From: Actinomycetota bacterium
Lineage (GTDB): Bacteria; Actinomycetota; UBA4738; HRBIN12
NCBI GenBank assembly: GCA_035697485.1
Contig: DASSCU010000024.1
Coordinates: 62,001 to 126,000 of the forward strand
Length of the DNA: 64,000 nt
Reading direction: 5' to 3'
The notes beneath the pieces were generated by a model. The model did not search any database, was not told the origin of the DNA, and saw only the letters and a list, made by a program, of their open reading frames with translations. A program made the translations under genes and the position numbers. Shown piece after piece: positions 34,317 through 43,477 of the stretch; position 1 is the stretch's first letter, and the number at the start of each line of letters is the position of its first letter.

Positions 34317-34391
34317 GCGCGGAGGCCTTCCGCTTGTCGGGAGCGACGCTCGATGCAAGCCTGAGGACCAGACGCATCAGAGGGGACCGAG

Positions 34392-35027
34392 ATGAGCATG
34401 ACGCTCGAGAGCACCAGTGTCGCCGACGGAGCACCGATCGACGAGGTCTACGCGGTCGCCACGCCGACGACCGACGGGAGGGCCGAGATCGCGGGCGCCG
34501 ACCGCAGCCCGCATCTTCGCTGGTCCGGCGAGCCCGAGGGCACTCGGTCGTTCGCGGTCTCCGTGGTCGACCCCGACGTGCCGGCCGACCGCACTCGCAT
34601 GGGGGTCGAGGGCCTCGCGCTCGGTGACGACGAGCCTCGCGTCGAGTTCGCGCACTGGCTGGTGATCGACCTGCCGCCTGACGTCCACGAGTTGCCGGAG
34701 GGTGCGGGCGGCGACCACTTCGTCGCCCACGGCCGCGCGCCAGGACCCACCGCCGTCGGCGGCGTGCAGGGCGAGAACGGCTACCGAGGGCTCTTCGAGG
34801 GCGACGCCGATCTCGAGGGAACCTACGGCGGGTGGGACGGACCGTTCCCGCCCTGGAACGACGAGCACGTGCATCACTACGTCACGACGGTATACGCCCT
34901 CGACGTACAGAGCCTGGCACTCGATGCCGGGTACGACCTCGAGGCGTTCCGCCGTGCGATCGAGGGCCACGTGCTGTCGTCAGCCGAGATCGTGCCGACC
35001 TACACCCTCAACCCGGAGCTCCCCTGA
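34392..35027 (+). CDS. PEBP (YbhB/YbcL)-family protein
   Basis: This 211-residue protein has the phosphatidylethanolamine-binding pattern: LRWSGEPEGTRSFAVSVVDPD, FAHWLVIDLPPDVHELPEG, GYRGLFEGDADLEGTYGGW, PPWNDEHVHHYVTTVYALD. It is longer than usual by an insert after the DPD motif. Ligand and role are unknown. A ribosome site AGGGGA precedes the ATG. The DUF4234 gene starts one base after its stop. Confidence 0.85.
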   Translation: MSMTLESTSVADGAPIDEVYAVATPTTDGRAEIAGADRSPHLRWSGEPEGTRSFAVSVVDPDVPADRTRMGVEGLALGDDEPRVEFAHWLVIDLPPDVHELPEGAGGDHFVAHGRAPGPTAVGGVQGENGYRGLFEGDADLEGTYGGWDGPFPPWNDEHVHHYVTTVYALDVQSLALDAGYDLEAFRRAIEGHVLSSAEIVPTYTLNPELP

Positions 35028-35028
35028 C

Positions 35029-35469
35029 ATGGCCGAGACCGTCACGATCGAGGGCCAGCCCTACCTGAAGCGCAACCCGATCGGAGTGCTCGGCCTGTCG
35101 CTGATCACGCTCGGGATCTACTTCTTCTACTGGTACTACAAGGTGAACGACGAGCTCCGCCGCTTCGAACACGACGAGTCGATCAGCCCGACGCGATCGC
35201 TCATGGCGATGCTCTTCGGGTGGATCATCATCGTGCCGCCGTTCATCGCGATCTGGAACACGGCGAACCACATCCAGGCCGCGGAACGACGTGCCGGCGT
35301 GCTGCAGCAGATCGAACCCGTGCTCGTGCTCGTCTTCCAGATCGTCTTCGCGCTCGTGAACCCGCCCTACATGCAGGACCACATGAACCGGATCTGGGAT
35401 GGGGCCTCGAGCGGTCCGGGGCTCCCCGCCGGGCCTCCCGGCGCTCTGCCACCACCGCCCACCGGCTGA
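35029..35469 (+). CDS. DUF4234 membrane protein
   Basis: The 146-residue product has the DUF4234 signature KRNPIGVLGLSLITLGIYFFYWYYKVNDE, split here as PIGVLGLSLITLGIYFFYWY (about residues 15-34). A second helix (LMAMLFGWIIIVPPFIAIW) and a third near VLVLVFQIVFALVNPP follow, and the tail is Pro/Gly-rich. The function is unknown. It begins one base after the PEBP stop, so the two are probably co-translated. Confidence 0.83.
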   Translation: MAETVTIEGQPYLKRNPIGVLGLSLITLGIYFFYWYYKVNDELRRFEHDESISPTRSLMAMLFGWIIIVPPFIAIWNTANHIQAAERRAGVLQQIEPVLVLVFQIVFALVNPPYMQDHMNRIWDGASSGPGLPAGPPGALPPPPTG

Positions 35470-35661
35470 TCCACCCTCAGAGGGTCGCCGGGTCGGCGTC
35501 CGGGATGCGGTAGATGCCGCTGCGTCCGTTCTGACAGGAGAGGCGTTCGATGTACATCGTCGTCGACCCGCCGGACTCGTCGAGGGCGGAACGGGCAGGA
35601 ACCGCCTGGCAGTGTCGCGCTGCCCAGCCACCGTTCGCTCATTCCGTAGGAACATCGAGGC

Positions 35662-36348
35662 ATGGCTGCCGAACATCGCCCGGACCCCGTGATCGGCTGG
35701 CGCGTCTGGAACGTCTCCGACGACGGCGGCGGTCCGGTGCTCTTGCCCGCCGGCTCCGGCACCGACGAGTGGCCGACACGCCGTCCATTGGAGGCACGGT
35801 GCACCGTGCCACGCGTGCTCACCGGACGACGCCGTCGTCACCAGGCGCCCGACCTCGATTGTCGATGCGGTATCCACGCGAGCGATTCGCTCGACATCGT
35901 CGCTCGGGTGTGGCCGGCGTGGCCGCCGGCGCCGGTCGTCGGGAGGGTCGCCCTCTGGGGGTCGATCGTCGCCCACGAGCGGGGGTGGCGCGCCAGGTTC
36001 GCCTATCCCGACCGGCTCCGGCTCGTGTGCATCTGGTGCGCGTGGATCGAGCCGGGCCCGGGCGTGCCCTCCGTCGTCCACTCGTTCCGTGGGCGTCTCT
36101 ACACGCTCTGCGAGGAACACGGGAGTGGCTTCGGCAAACCGGACGGGCGAGCGAGCACGCCGACCGGCGAGGATGCGAGTGCGTTGCAGGGACGGTTGCT
36201 CGAGGCCTACGCGGTCGATCTCCTGCCGGCTGAACCGCTCATGGGCCTGTACCAGAGACCCCCCGCTCCCGAGCCGCCGGGCTACTTCCCGGCGGTTCGG
36301 CTGATGCCGGCGGCGCGGGGCGACGACGACCGGGGACAGCGCTCGTAG
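35662..36348 (+). CDS. Hypothetical protein with C-x-C-G-I-H-A motif
   Basis: The 228-residue protein begins PVIGWRVWNVSDDGGG and contains EWPTRRPLEARC, APDLDCRCGIHAS and RLRLVCIWCAWIE. The order 'GWRVW ... W ... C ... P..C.CGIHA' is shared by a group of small actinobacterial and phage proteins of unknown function. The Cys residues may form a metal site. The C-terminus is Pro- and Arg-rich. No membrane segment is present. It stands alone between the DUF4234 gene and the ABC exporter. Confidence 0.6.
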   Translation: MAAEHRPDPVIGWRVWNVSDDGGGPVLLPAGSGTDEWPTRRPLEARCTVPRVLTGRRRRHQAPDLDCRCGIHASDSLDIVARVWPAWPPAPVVGRVALWGSIVAHERGWRARFAYPDRLRLVCIWCAWIEPGPGVPSVVHSFRGRLYTLCEEHGSGFGKPDGRASTPTGEDASALQGRLLEAYAVDLLPAEPLMGLYQRPPAPEPPGYFPAVRLMPAARGDDDRGQRS

Positions 36349-36380
36349 GCGCGCCACCTGCACCGGCCTGGGCGTGGCGG

Positions 36381-36386
36381 TAGCGT
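36381..36386 (+). promoter_or_regulatory. -10 box TAGCGT, leaderless start of ABC operon
   Basis: TAGCGT ends six bases before the ATG at 36393; no ribosome site is present. Confidence 0.5.
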
Positions 36387-36392
36387 GAGTCC

Positions 36393-37346
<954 letters not shown>

Positions 37347-37350
37347 GGCG

Positions 37351-38508
37351 ATGGGCGTCGCATGGACGATCGCGGCCAAGGACCTGCGCAGGCGCCTGCG
37401 CGATCGGACGGCCGTGCTCGTCGCCCTCGTGCTGCCGTTCGGGCTCGCGTACATCTTCAGCCTCACCCTCGGCGACGTAGAGAGCCAGGGCTTCGAGGCG
37501 ACGTACGCGGTCGTGGACCGTGACACCGGTGGCCACCTGCCCTCGGAGTTCGAGGGTCTGCTCGAACGCCTCGACTTCGTGACGATGCGCGAGGCCGCGA
37601 CCGAGGAAGCCGCCGAGACGCTCGCCGACGACGGCACGATCGACGCGGCCGTCGTGTTCCCATCGGGCTTCACCCGACAGGTGCAGGCGGGTCAGGGAGG
37701 GTCGATCACGGTGATCTCGGCTCCCGATGCCCAGATCGCCTCGCTCGTGGCCGAGTCGCTCGCGACCTCGTTCGCCTCGAACCTCGACGCCGTCGGGCTC
37801 TCGGTTGCCGTGGTTGCCGAGCCCGGTTCCCCACCGGACGATGCGCTCGTGGAGCGGGCCCAGACCGTCGCGCCCGCCGCCGAGATCCGCACCGCCGACG
37901 CGGACGACCGATCGGCGTCGCAGTCGTCGTTCTTCGCGATCGGCATGGCGGTGTTCTTCCTCTTCTTCGCAGTGGAGTTCGGGGTGCGTGGCCTGCTCGA
38001 GGAGCGCGAGGGAGGCACGCTCTCGCGTCTGCTGGTGGCTCCCATCTCCCCCAGCTCGGTGATCGGCGGGAAGGCTCTCGCGAGCTTCGCCGTCGGCCTC
38101 GTGAGCACGACCCTCCTGGTGGCCGCGACCACGTGGTTGCTCGACGCCAGGTGGGGCGATCCGCTCGGGGTCGCCATGCTCGTGCTCGGCGGCGTGCTCG
38201 CCGCGGTCGGCGTGACCGCGCTGGTCGCCACCCTCGCCACGACCACGGCTCAGGCTGGCGCCTACGTCTCGATCGTCGCCGTGGTCGGCGGCCTGCTCGG
38301 AGGTACCTTCTTCCCGATCTCGCAGGCAGGCGTCCTCGGCACGATCCGCTTCCTGTCACCGCAGGGGTGGTTGATGGAAGGCTTCCAGGAGCTCGCGTAC
38401 GGCGGCACCGTGGCCGACATCACCCGGCCGCTGCTCGGCGTGTTCGCGATCGCTGCGGCGACGGGATCGATCGCGTGGGTGCGCTCCCAGCGGATGGTGG
38501 CGAGATGA
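37351..38508 (+). CDS. ABC-2 type permease, first subunit
   Basis: The 385-residue protein has one N-terminal helix (AVLVALVLPFGLAYIFSL), an extracellular domain of about 130 residues, and a block of five helices. The ABC-2 signature LLEEREGGTLSRLLVAPISP lies between them. This is the architecture of ABC-2 permeases with a large external loop. It pairs with the following permease and the ATPase before it. Confidence 0.92.
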   Translation: MGVAWTIAAKDLRRRLRDRTAVLVALVLPFGLAYIFSLTLGDVESQGFEATYAVVDRDTGGHLPSEFEGLLERLDFVTMREAATEEAAETLADDGTIDAAVVFPSGFTRQVQAGQGGSITVISAPDAQIASLVAESLATSFASNLDAVGLSVAVVAEPGSPPDDALVERAQTVAPAAEIRTADADDRSASQSSFFAIGMAVFFLFFAVEFGVRGLLEEREGGTLSRLLVAPISPSSVIGGKALASFAVGLVSTTLLVAATTWLLDARWGDPLGVAMLVLGGVLAAVGVTALVATLATTTAQAGAYVSIVAVVGGLLGGTFFPISQAGVLGTIRFLSPQGWLMEGFQELAYGGTVADITRPLLGVFAIAAATGSIAWVRSQRMVAR

Positions 38509-39671
38509 ACCTGCGGAAGGCGCTGGCGATCGCCGGGGTGAACCTCCGTCGGCTCACCCGCGACAAGACCGGCGCGTTCTTCGTGTTCGTGTTCCCGTTC
38601 CTGATCATCCTGGCGATCGGGGCCGCGTTCGGGTCCGGGTTCACCCCGAAGGTGGGCACCGTCTCCGCGGGGTCGGGGGCGCTCGGCCACGACCTGCGAG
38701 CCAGGCTCGAGGCGACCGAGGGCATCGACGTGCAGGCATACGGCGATGTCGACTCGCTGCGGACGGCCGTGGAACGGGGCCTGATCGAGGGCGGCATCGT
38801 GATCCCCCCCGGGTACGACGACCGAATCCGCCAGGGCGAGACGGTGCCGATCGAGGCGATCACCCGGCCGACGGGTTCCGGGCAGGAGCTCGAGACGACC
38901 GTGAGCGGCGTCATCGACGAACAGAGCGTGCGGATCAGGGCCGCCCGGTTCGCGGTCGCCGAGGGCGCAGCGGCGAGCTTCGACGAGGGCCTGGCGCGCG
39001 CCGACGCCGCCGCCGAGGGGCTCCCGGGCATCGCGGTGACCACTCGGACCGCCGGTGCGACCACGGCCGGCACCTTCGATACGGGTGCGGCGCAGGAACT
39101 GATCCTGTTCATGTTCCTGACGTCGCTGTCCGCCTCGGCGATGTTGATCGAGACACGTCGGTTCGGGGTGAGTACCCGCATGCTCGCCTCCCCCACCTCG
39201 GTGCGCACGATCCTGGTCGGGGAGGCGCTGGGTCGCTACGCGATCGCCTTGGTCCAGGGACTGCTGATCGTGATCGGCACGGTGCTGCTGTTCCGCGTCG
39301 ACTGGGGGAACCCAGTGACGACGATGCTCGTCGTGCTGTTGTTCGGTCTCGCGGCCACCGGCGCGGCGATGGTGATGGGATCGGTGCTGCAGAACGCGTC
39401 GCAGGCCGGAGCGATGGGCGTGTTCCTCGGGCTCGTGCTCGCGGCGCTCGGCGGCTGCATGGTGCCGCTCGAGATCTTCCCGCCGCTGATGTATCGCATC
39501 GCCCACCTCTTCCCACACGCCTGGGCGATCGAGGCCCTCAACGACTCGATCGCCGTCGGTGCCGCACCGTCGCAGGTCGCGACCGACCTATGGGTGCTGG
39601 CCGCCTACGCGATCGCGCTGCTGGCGGTCGCGACGGTGCTGCTGCGTCGCACGCTGACCGTGCGCGGCTAG
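38505..39671 (+). CDS. ABC-2 type permease, second subunit
   Basis: The 388-residue protein repeats the architecture of the first permease: N-terminal helix FFVFVFPFLIILAIGAAFG, external domain, then five helices with the ABC-2 motif (ETRRFGVSTRMLASPTS). The ATG overlaps the stop of the first permease as ATGA. Its 3' end (residues TLTVRG) lies in an imperfect tandem repeat that continues past the stop. Confidence 0.92.
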   Translation: MNLRKALAIAGVNLRRLTRDKTGAFFVFVFPFLIILAIGAAFGSGFTPKVGTVSAGSGALGHDLRARLEATEGIDVQAYGDVDSLRTAVERGLIEGGIVIPPGYDDRIRQGETVPIEAITRPTGSGQELETTVSGVIDEQSVRIRAARFAVAEGAAASFDEGLARADAAAEGLPGIAVTTRTAGATTAGTFDTGAAQELILFMFLTSLSASAMLIETRRFGVSTRMLASPTSVRTILVGEALGRYAIALVQGLLIVIGTVLLFRVDWGNPVTTMLVVLLFGLAATGAAMVMGSVLQNASQAGAMGVFLGLVLAALGGCMVPLEIFPPLMYRIAHLFPHAWAIEALNDSIAVGAAPSQVATDLWVLAAYAIALLAVATVLLRRTLTVRG

Positions 39672-39740
39672 GAAGCACGCTGCGCGGCGAGGACGCACGC
39701 TGACCGTGCGCGGCGAGGAAGCCGCTGACCGTGCGCGGCT
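39648..39740 (+). repeat. Imperfect tandem repeats of a permease gene end
   Basis: The last codons of the permease (CGCTGACCGTGCGCGGC and AGGAAGC) recur downstream as a shortened copy (CACGCTGCGCGGCGAGGA), a nearly full copy and a last partial copy. The first copy contains the real stop; in later copies TAG has become GAG. This looks like local slippage duplication. Confidence 0.6.
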
Positions 39741-39753
39741 CCGGAGGCAGCAC

Positions 39754-39759
39754 TACGAT
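39754..39759 (+). promoter_or_regulatory. -10 box TACGAT of pyrimidine-type operon
   Basis: TACGAT just after the repeats predicts a leader of about 30 bases before the ATG at 39796, with GAGGGAG as ribosome site. Confidence 0.4.
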
Positions 39760-39795
39760 GCGATCACGACCGATGAGCGAGGGAGCCGAACGCCG

Positions 39796-40635
39796 ATGAC
39801 GACCGTGAAGGCCGCGTTGCTGCAGACCGATTGGACGGGCGACCAGGCGACGATGACCGACAAGCACGAGGACGCGGCCCGCGAGGCGGCGAGCCAGGGT
39901 GCCCAGGTGATGTGCTTCCAGGAGCTGTTCTACGGGCCTTACTTCTGTCAGGTGCAGGACGCCGAGTACTACAGCTACACCGAACCGATCCCCGACGGAC
40001 CGACCACGAAGCGGTTCCAGAGCGTCGCGAAGGAGCTCGGCATGGTGCTCGTGCTGCCGATGTACGAGGTCGTGCAACCCGGGCTGTACCACAACACCGC
40101 GGCCGTGATCGACGCCGACGGCACCTACCTCGGCAAGTACCGCAAGCAGCACATCCCCCAGGTGCAGGGCTTCTGGGAGAAGTTCTACTTCGCGCCCGGC
40201 AGCGGTGGGTACCCGGTCTTCGAGACGGCCGTCGGCAAGGTCGGCGTCTACATCTGCTACGACCGTCACTTCCCCGAAGGCTGGCGCGTGCTGGGCCTGA
40301 ACGGGGCCGAGATCGTCTTCAACCCGAGCGCCACGCACCGCGGGCTGAGCGAGTACATCTGGCGGCTCGAACAACCCGCCGCCGCCGTGGCGAACATGTA
40401 CTTCGTCGGCGCGATCAACCGCGTCGGTATCGAGCCCCTGGGCGACAACGACTTCTACGGCCAGAGCTACTTCGTCGATCCCGAAGGCAAGTTCGTCGGC
40501 GAGGTCGGCGATGCGTACAAGCCGGAGCTGATCGTGCGGGACCTCGACCTCGGCAAGATCCGCGAGGTGCGAGACCGGTGGGCGTTCTACCGTGACCGGC
40601 GCCCCGACGCCTACGACGAGATCGTCGCCCGGTGA
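39796..40635 (+). CDS. Beta-ureidopropionase/N-carbamoyl amidase (nitrilase family)
   Basis: The 279-residue enzyme has the nitrilase-superfamily triad: Glu43 (CFQELFYGPYF), Lys117 (YRKQHIPQ) and Cys154 (YICYDRHFPE). The motifs GFWEKFYFAPG and GAEIVFNPSATHRGLSEYIW match the beta-ureidopropionase/N-carbamoylputrescine group. It would release CO2 and NH3 from an N-carbamoyl amino acid. The following gene is a dihydropyrimidinase, which makes exactly such a product, so beta-ureidopropionase is the best reading. Confidence 0.9.
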   Translation: MTTVKAALLQTDWTGDQATMTDKHEDAAREAASQGAQVMCFQELFYGPYFCQVQDAEYYSYTEPIPDGPTTKRFQSVAKELGMVLVLPMYEVVQPGLYHNTAAVIDADGTYLGKYRKQHIPQVQGFWEKFYFAPGSGGYPVFETAVGKVGVYICYDRHFPEGWRVLGLNGAEIVFNPSATHRGLSEYIWRLEQPAAAVANMYFVGAINRVGIEPLGDNDFYGQSYFVDPEGKFVGEVGDAYKPELIVRDLDLGKIREVRDRWAFYRDRRPDAYDEIVAR

Positions 40636-40645
40636 GGGGAGACCG

Positions 40646-42070
40646 ATGGCACACACGCTGATCCTGAACGGGGAGGTGGTCTCCCCGACCGGCACCGTCG
40701 CCGCCGACGTGTTGATCGACGGGGAGACGATCGCCGCCGTCGGCGCGCCAGGGTTCTTCACCGAGGCCGCGCCGACCGCCGAGAAGGTGATCGATGCCGG
40801 CGGGAAGTACGTGATCCCCGGCGGAATCGACGTGCACACCCATATGGAGCTGCCGTTCGGCGGCACGTTCGCCTCCGACACGTTCGAGACCGGCACCGTG
40901 GCCGCCGCGTGGGGCGGCACGACCACGATCATCGACTTCGCGGTGCAGCGCGCCGGCGAGAGCGTGCAGGAGGGCCTCGCCGAATGGCAGCGCAAGGCCG
41001 AGGGCCGGTGCGCGATCGACTACGGGTTCCACCAGATCATCGGCGGGGTCGACGACGAGTCGCTGAAGGCGATGCGGTACCTCACCGAGCACGAGGGGGT
41101 CTCGAGCTTCAAGCTGTTCATGGCCTACCCGGGTGTCTTCTACAGCGACGACGGCCAGATCCTGCGCGCCATGCAGACCGCGAGCGAGTGCGGCGCGACG
41201 ATCATGATGCACGCCGAGAACGGCATCGCGATCGACGTGTTGATCGCCCAGGCGCTCGCGCGCGGCGAGACCGACCCTCGTTACCACGCCGAGACGCGAC
41301 CGTCCGACCTCGAGGCCGAGGCCACGCACCGCGCCATCGTGTTCGCGAAGGTGGCCGGCAACACGCCGCTCTACGTCGTGCACATGACGGCCGGCGACGC
41401 GCTGGAGGAGATCGCGGACGCCCGGCACGCGGGCCGCAACGTCTTCGCCGAGACCTGCCCGCAGTACCTGTGGCTCACCCTCGAGGAGACCCTGCAACGG
41501 CCCGGGTTCGAAGGCGCGAAGTGGGTCTGCTCGCCGCCGGTGCGGTCGCCGAACGACGAGCACCATCACCAGACGAGTCTCTGGCGCGGGCTCCGCATGA
41601 ACGAGCTCGCGATCGTCTCGACCGACCACTGTCCGTTCTGCTTCAAGGACCAGAAAGAGCTCGGGCTCGGCGACTTCACGAAGATCCCGAACGGCGTGGG
41701 GAGCGTCGAGCACCGCATGGAACTCCTCTACCAGGGGGTCGTGACCGGCGAGCTCAGCGTGGAACGCTGGGTCGAGACGTGTTGCACGACACCGGCGCGC
41801 ATGTTCGGCATGTACCCGCGCAAGGGCGTCGTCGCCCCGGGCGCCGACGCCGACGTGGTCGTGTGGGATCCGAACGGCCGCACCACGATCGGCATCGACG
41901 ACAAGCACCACATGAACGTGGACTACTCCGCGTACGAGGGATTCGTGGTCGACGGCAAGGTCGACACCGTGCTCTCGCGCGGCTCGATCGTGATCGAGGA
42001 CGACGCCTACGTCGGCCGAAGGGGACACGGCCGCTTCATCGAGCGAGAGCTGTCGCAGTACCTCGTGTGA
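40646..42070 (+). CDS. Dihydropyrimidinase/D-hydantoinase
   Basis: The 474-residue amidohydrolase has a complete binuclear metal site: His64 and His66 (IDVHTHMELPFGG), carbamylated Lys156 (SSFKLFMAYPG), His189 (MMHAENG), His246 (VVHMTAGDAL) and Asp327 (STDHCPF). It opens dihydrouracil, dihydrothymine or hydantoin rings to N-carbamoyl amino acids. It lies ten bases after the ureidopropionase and 14 bases before the LLM-flavin gene. Together they form a three-gene operon for cyclic-ureide breakdown. Confidence 0.93.
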   Translation: MAHTLILNGEVVSPTGTVAADVLIDGETIAAVGAPGFFTEAAPTAEKVIDAGGKYVIPGGIDVHTHMELPFGGTFASDTFETGTVAAAWGGTTTIIDFAVQRAGESVQEGLAEWQRKAEGRCAIDYGFHQIIGGVDDESLKAMRYLTEHEGVSSFKLFMAYPGVFYSDDGQILRAMQTASECGATIMMHAENGIAIDVLIAQALARGETDPRYHAETRPSDLEAEATHRAIVFAKVAGNTPLYVVHMTAGDALEEIADARHAGRNVFAETCPQYLWLTLEETLQRPGFEGAKWVCSPPVRSPNDEHHHQTSLWRGLRMNELAIVSTDHCPFCFKDQKELGLGDFTKIPNGVGSVEHRMELLYQGVVTGELSVERWVETCCTTPARMFGMYPRKGVVAPGADADVVVWDPNGRTTIGIDDKHHMNVDYSAYEGFVVDGKVDTVLSRGSIVIEDDAYVGRRGHGRFIERELSQYLV

Positions 42071-42084
42071 CGGAAGGGGCGAGC

Positions 42085-43101
42085 ATGGACATCGGCGTGG
42101 TGTTGCAGACGACACCGCCGAGCGCGCGGATCGTCGACCTGGCGACGAGGGCCGAGACGTTCGGGTTCAGCCACGTGTGGACGTTCGACAGCCACATCCT
42201 CTGGCAGGAGCCGTTCCCGATCTACACGCAGATCCTGGCGAACACGCGCAACGTCACGGTGGGACCGATGGTCACGAACCCCCTCACGCGGGACTGGACC
42301 GTCACCGCCAGCCTGTTCGCGACCCTGAACGAGATGTTCGGCAACCGCACGGTGATCGGCATGGGCCGCGGCGACTCGGCCGTACGTGTGATCAACGGGA
42401 AGCCCTCGACGCTGGTGGCGCTCGCCCAGGCGGTACACGTGATCCGCGAGCTCGCGAACGGACGCGAGGTCGAGTACCGGGGCTCGACGCTCCGTTTCCC
42501 GTGGGCATCGAAGAGCCGCGCCGAGGTCTGGGTCGCCGGTTACGGGCCGAAGGCGCTGAAGCTCGTCGGAGAGGTCGGCGACGGGTTCATCCTGCAGCTC
42601 GCCGACCCCGACATCGCGGCGTGGACGATCGGCGCCGTGCGGCGGGCGGCCGAGGACGCTGGCCGCGACCCCGACGCCATCACGATCTGCGCCGCGGCCC
42701 CAGCCTACGTGGGTGACGACGTGCCCTACGCGCGCGACCAGTGCCGCTGGTTCGGTGGCATGGTCGGCAACCACGTGGCGGACATCGTGACCCGCTACGG
42801 CGAGTCATCCGATGTACCGAAGGCGCTCACCGACTACATCGCGGGGCGCGAGGGCTACGACTACAACCAGCACGGGAAGGCGGGCAACACGCACACGGCC
42901 TTCGTGAGCGACGAGATCGTCGATCGCTTCTGCGTGCTCGGACCGGTCGAGGACCACGTGGATCGGCTGCAGCAGCTGCGGGAGCTCGGCGTGGACCAGT
43001 TCGCGGTGTACCTGCAGCACGACGCGAAGGACGAGACCCTGCAGGCCTACGGCGAGAAGGTGATCCCGGCGATCGCCGAACAGGTGGTCGCGAAGTCCTG
43101 A
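42085..43101 (+). CDS. LLM-class F420/flavin-dependent oxidoreductase
   Basis: This 338-residue protein is a luciferase-like barrel: MDIGVVLQTTPPSARIVDLA, FSHVWTFDSHILWQEPF, RTVIGMGRGDSAVRV, EVWVAGYGPKALKLVGEVGDG. It resembles the hydantoinase-associated group of predicted F420-dependent enzymes. The cofactor (F420 or FMN) cannot be proved from sequence. Placed after dihydropyrimidinase and ureidopropionase, with no dihydropyrimidine dehydrogenase seen, it may reduce or oxidise the pyrimidine or hydantoin ring. The ATG follows GGAAGGGG. Confidence 0.85.
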   Translation: MDIGVVLQTTPPSARIVDLATRAETFGFSHVWTFDSHILWQEPFPIYTQILANTRNVTVGPMVTNPLTRDWTVTASLFATLNEMFGNRTVIGMGRGDSAVRVINGKPSTLVALAQAVHVIRELANGREVEYRGSTLRFPWASKSRAEVWVAGYGPKALKLVGEVGDGFILQLADPDIAAWTIGAVRRAAEDAGRDPDAITICAAAPAYVGDDVPYARDQCRWFGGMVGNHVADIVTRYGESSDVPKALTDYIAGREGYDYNQHGKAGNTHTAFVSDEIVDRFCVLGPVEDHVDRLQQLRELGVDQFAVYLQHDAKDETLQAYGEKVIPAIAEQVVAKS

Positions 43102-43109
43102 GCACCCTC

Positions 43110-43115
43110 TATGCT
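43110..43115 (+). promoter_or_regulatory. -10 box TATGCT, shared promoter copy 1
   Basis: CTCTATGCTCCGCG around this box is repeated almost exactly as CTCTATGCTGCGCG upstream of the paralogous gene at 44379. The distance to the start is about 40 bases in both. Confidence 0.5.
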
Positions 43116-43154
43116 CCGCGAACGACGACCCGCAGGACCCGAGAGGAGCGCGCC

Positions 43155-43409
43155 GTGGAAGACGAACTGCTGAACGCCGCAGAGGACGCGATCGACGACG
43201 CCGTCGAGGAGGCCACTGCCGCCGAGGTGCTGCACGCCGACGCGGTCGACAAGGCGGAGGCGGCCGCCGAGCTACGGGCCGCGGCGGAGGAGCTCGAGGC
43301 CGAGGCGATCGTCGAAGAGGCCGCCGCCGAGACGCTGGCCGAGGCGGCGGTCGAGGACATGGTCACGGCCGAGGCGATCGCGGAGGCGGCCGACGAGGAA
43401 GACGCCTGA
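43155..43409 (+). CDS. Acidic Ala/Glu-rich 84-residue protein, copy 1
   Basis: The product starts MEDELLNAAEDAIDDAVEEA and is almost entirely Ala, Glu, Asp, Leu and Val, with one His and one Lys (LHADAVDKAEAA). It should form a long helix or coiled coil with net negative charge. Copy 2 at 44379 has the same length and aligns without gaps, about two thirds identical. Its GTG follows GAGAGGAG and a TATGCT promoter. The family and role are not recognised; a chaperone-like, nucleoid-mimic or scaffold role is possible but unproven. Confidence 0.72.
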   Translation: MEDELLNAAEDAIDDAVEEATAAEVLHADAVDKAEAAAELRAAAEELEAEAIVEEAAAETLAEAAVEDMVTAEAIAEAADEEDA

Positions 43410-43462
43410 AAGGCGAACGCTCCGCGGCTCCGACCGACGAGGTTCGTCGGTGCACCTGCCGA

Positions 43463-43468
43463 TAGGCT
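43463..43468 (+). promoter_or_regulatory. -10 box TAGGCT upstream of lgt
   Basis: TAGGCT ends nine bases before the lgt ATG, so the transcript would have a leader of at most a few bases. CGGAG at -6 may not be transcribed. Confidence 0.4.
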
Positions 43469-43477
43469 GGTCGGAGC

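Noticed and set aside
42061-42085. Upstream extension of the LLM enzyme into the dihydropyrimidinase gene
   Set aside because: The frame is open far upstream, but the similarity and the GGAAGGGG ribosome site both start at the ATG at 42085.
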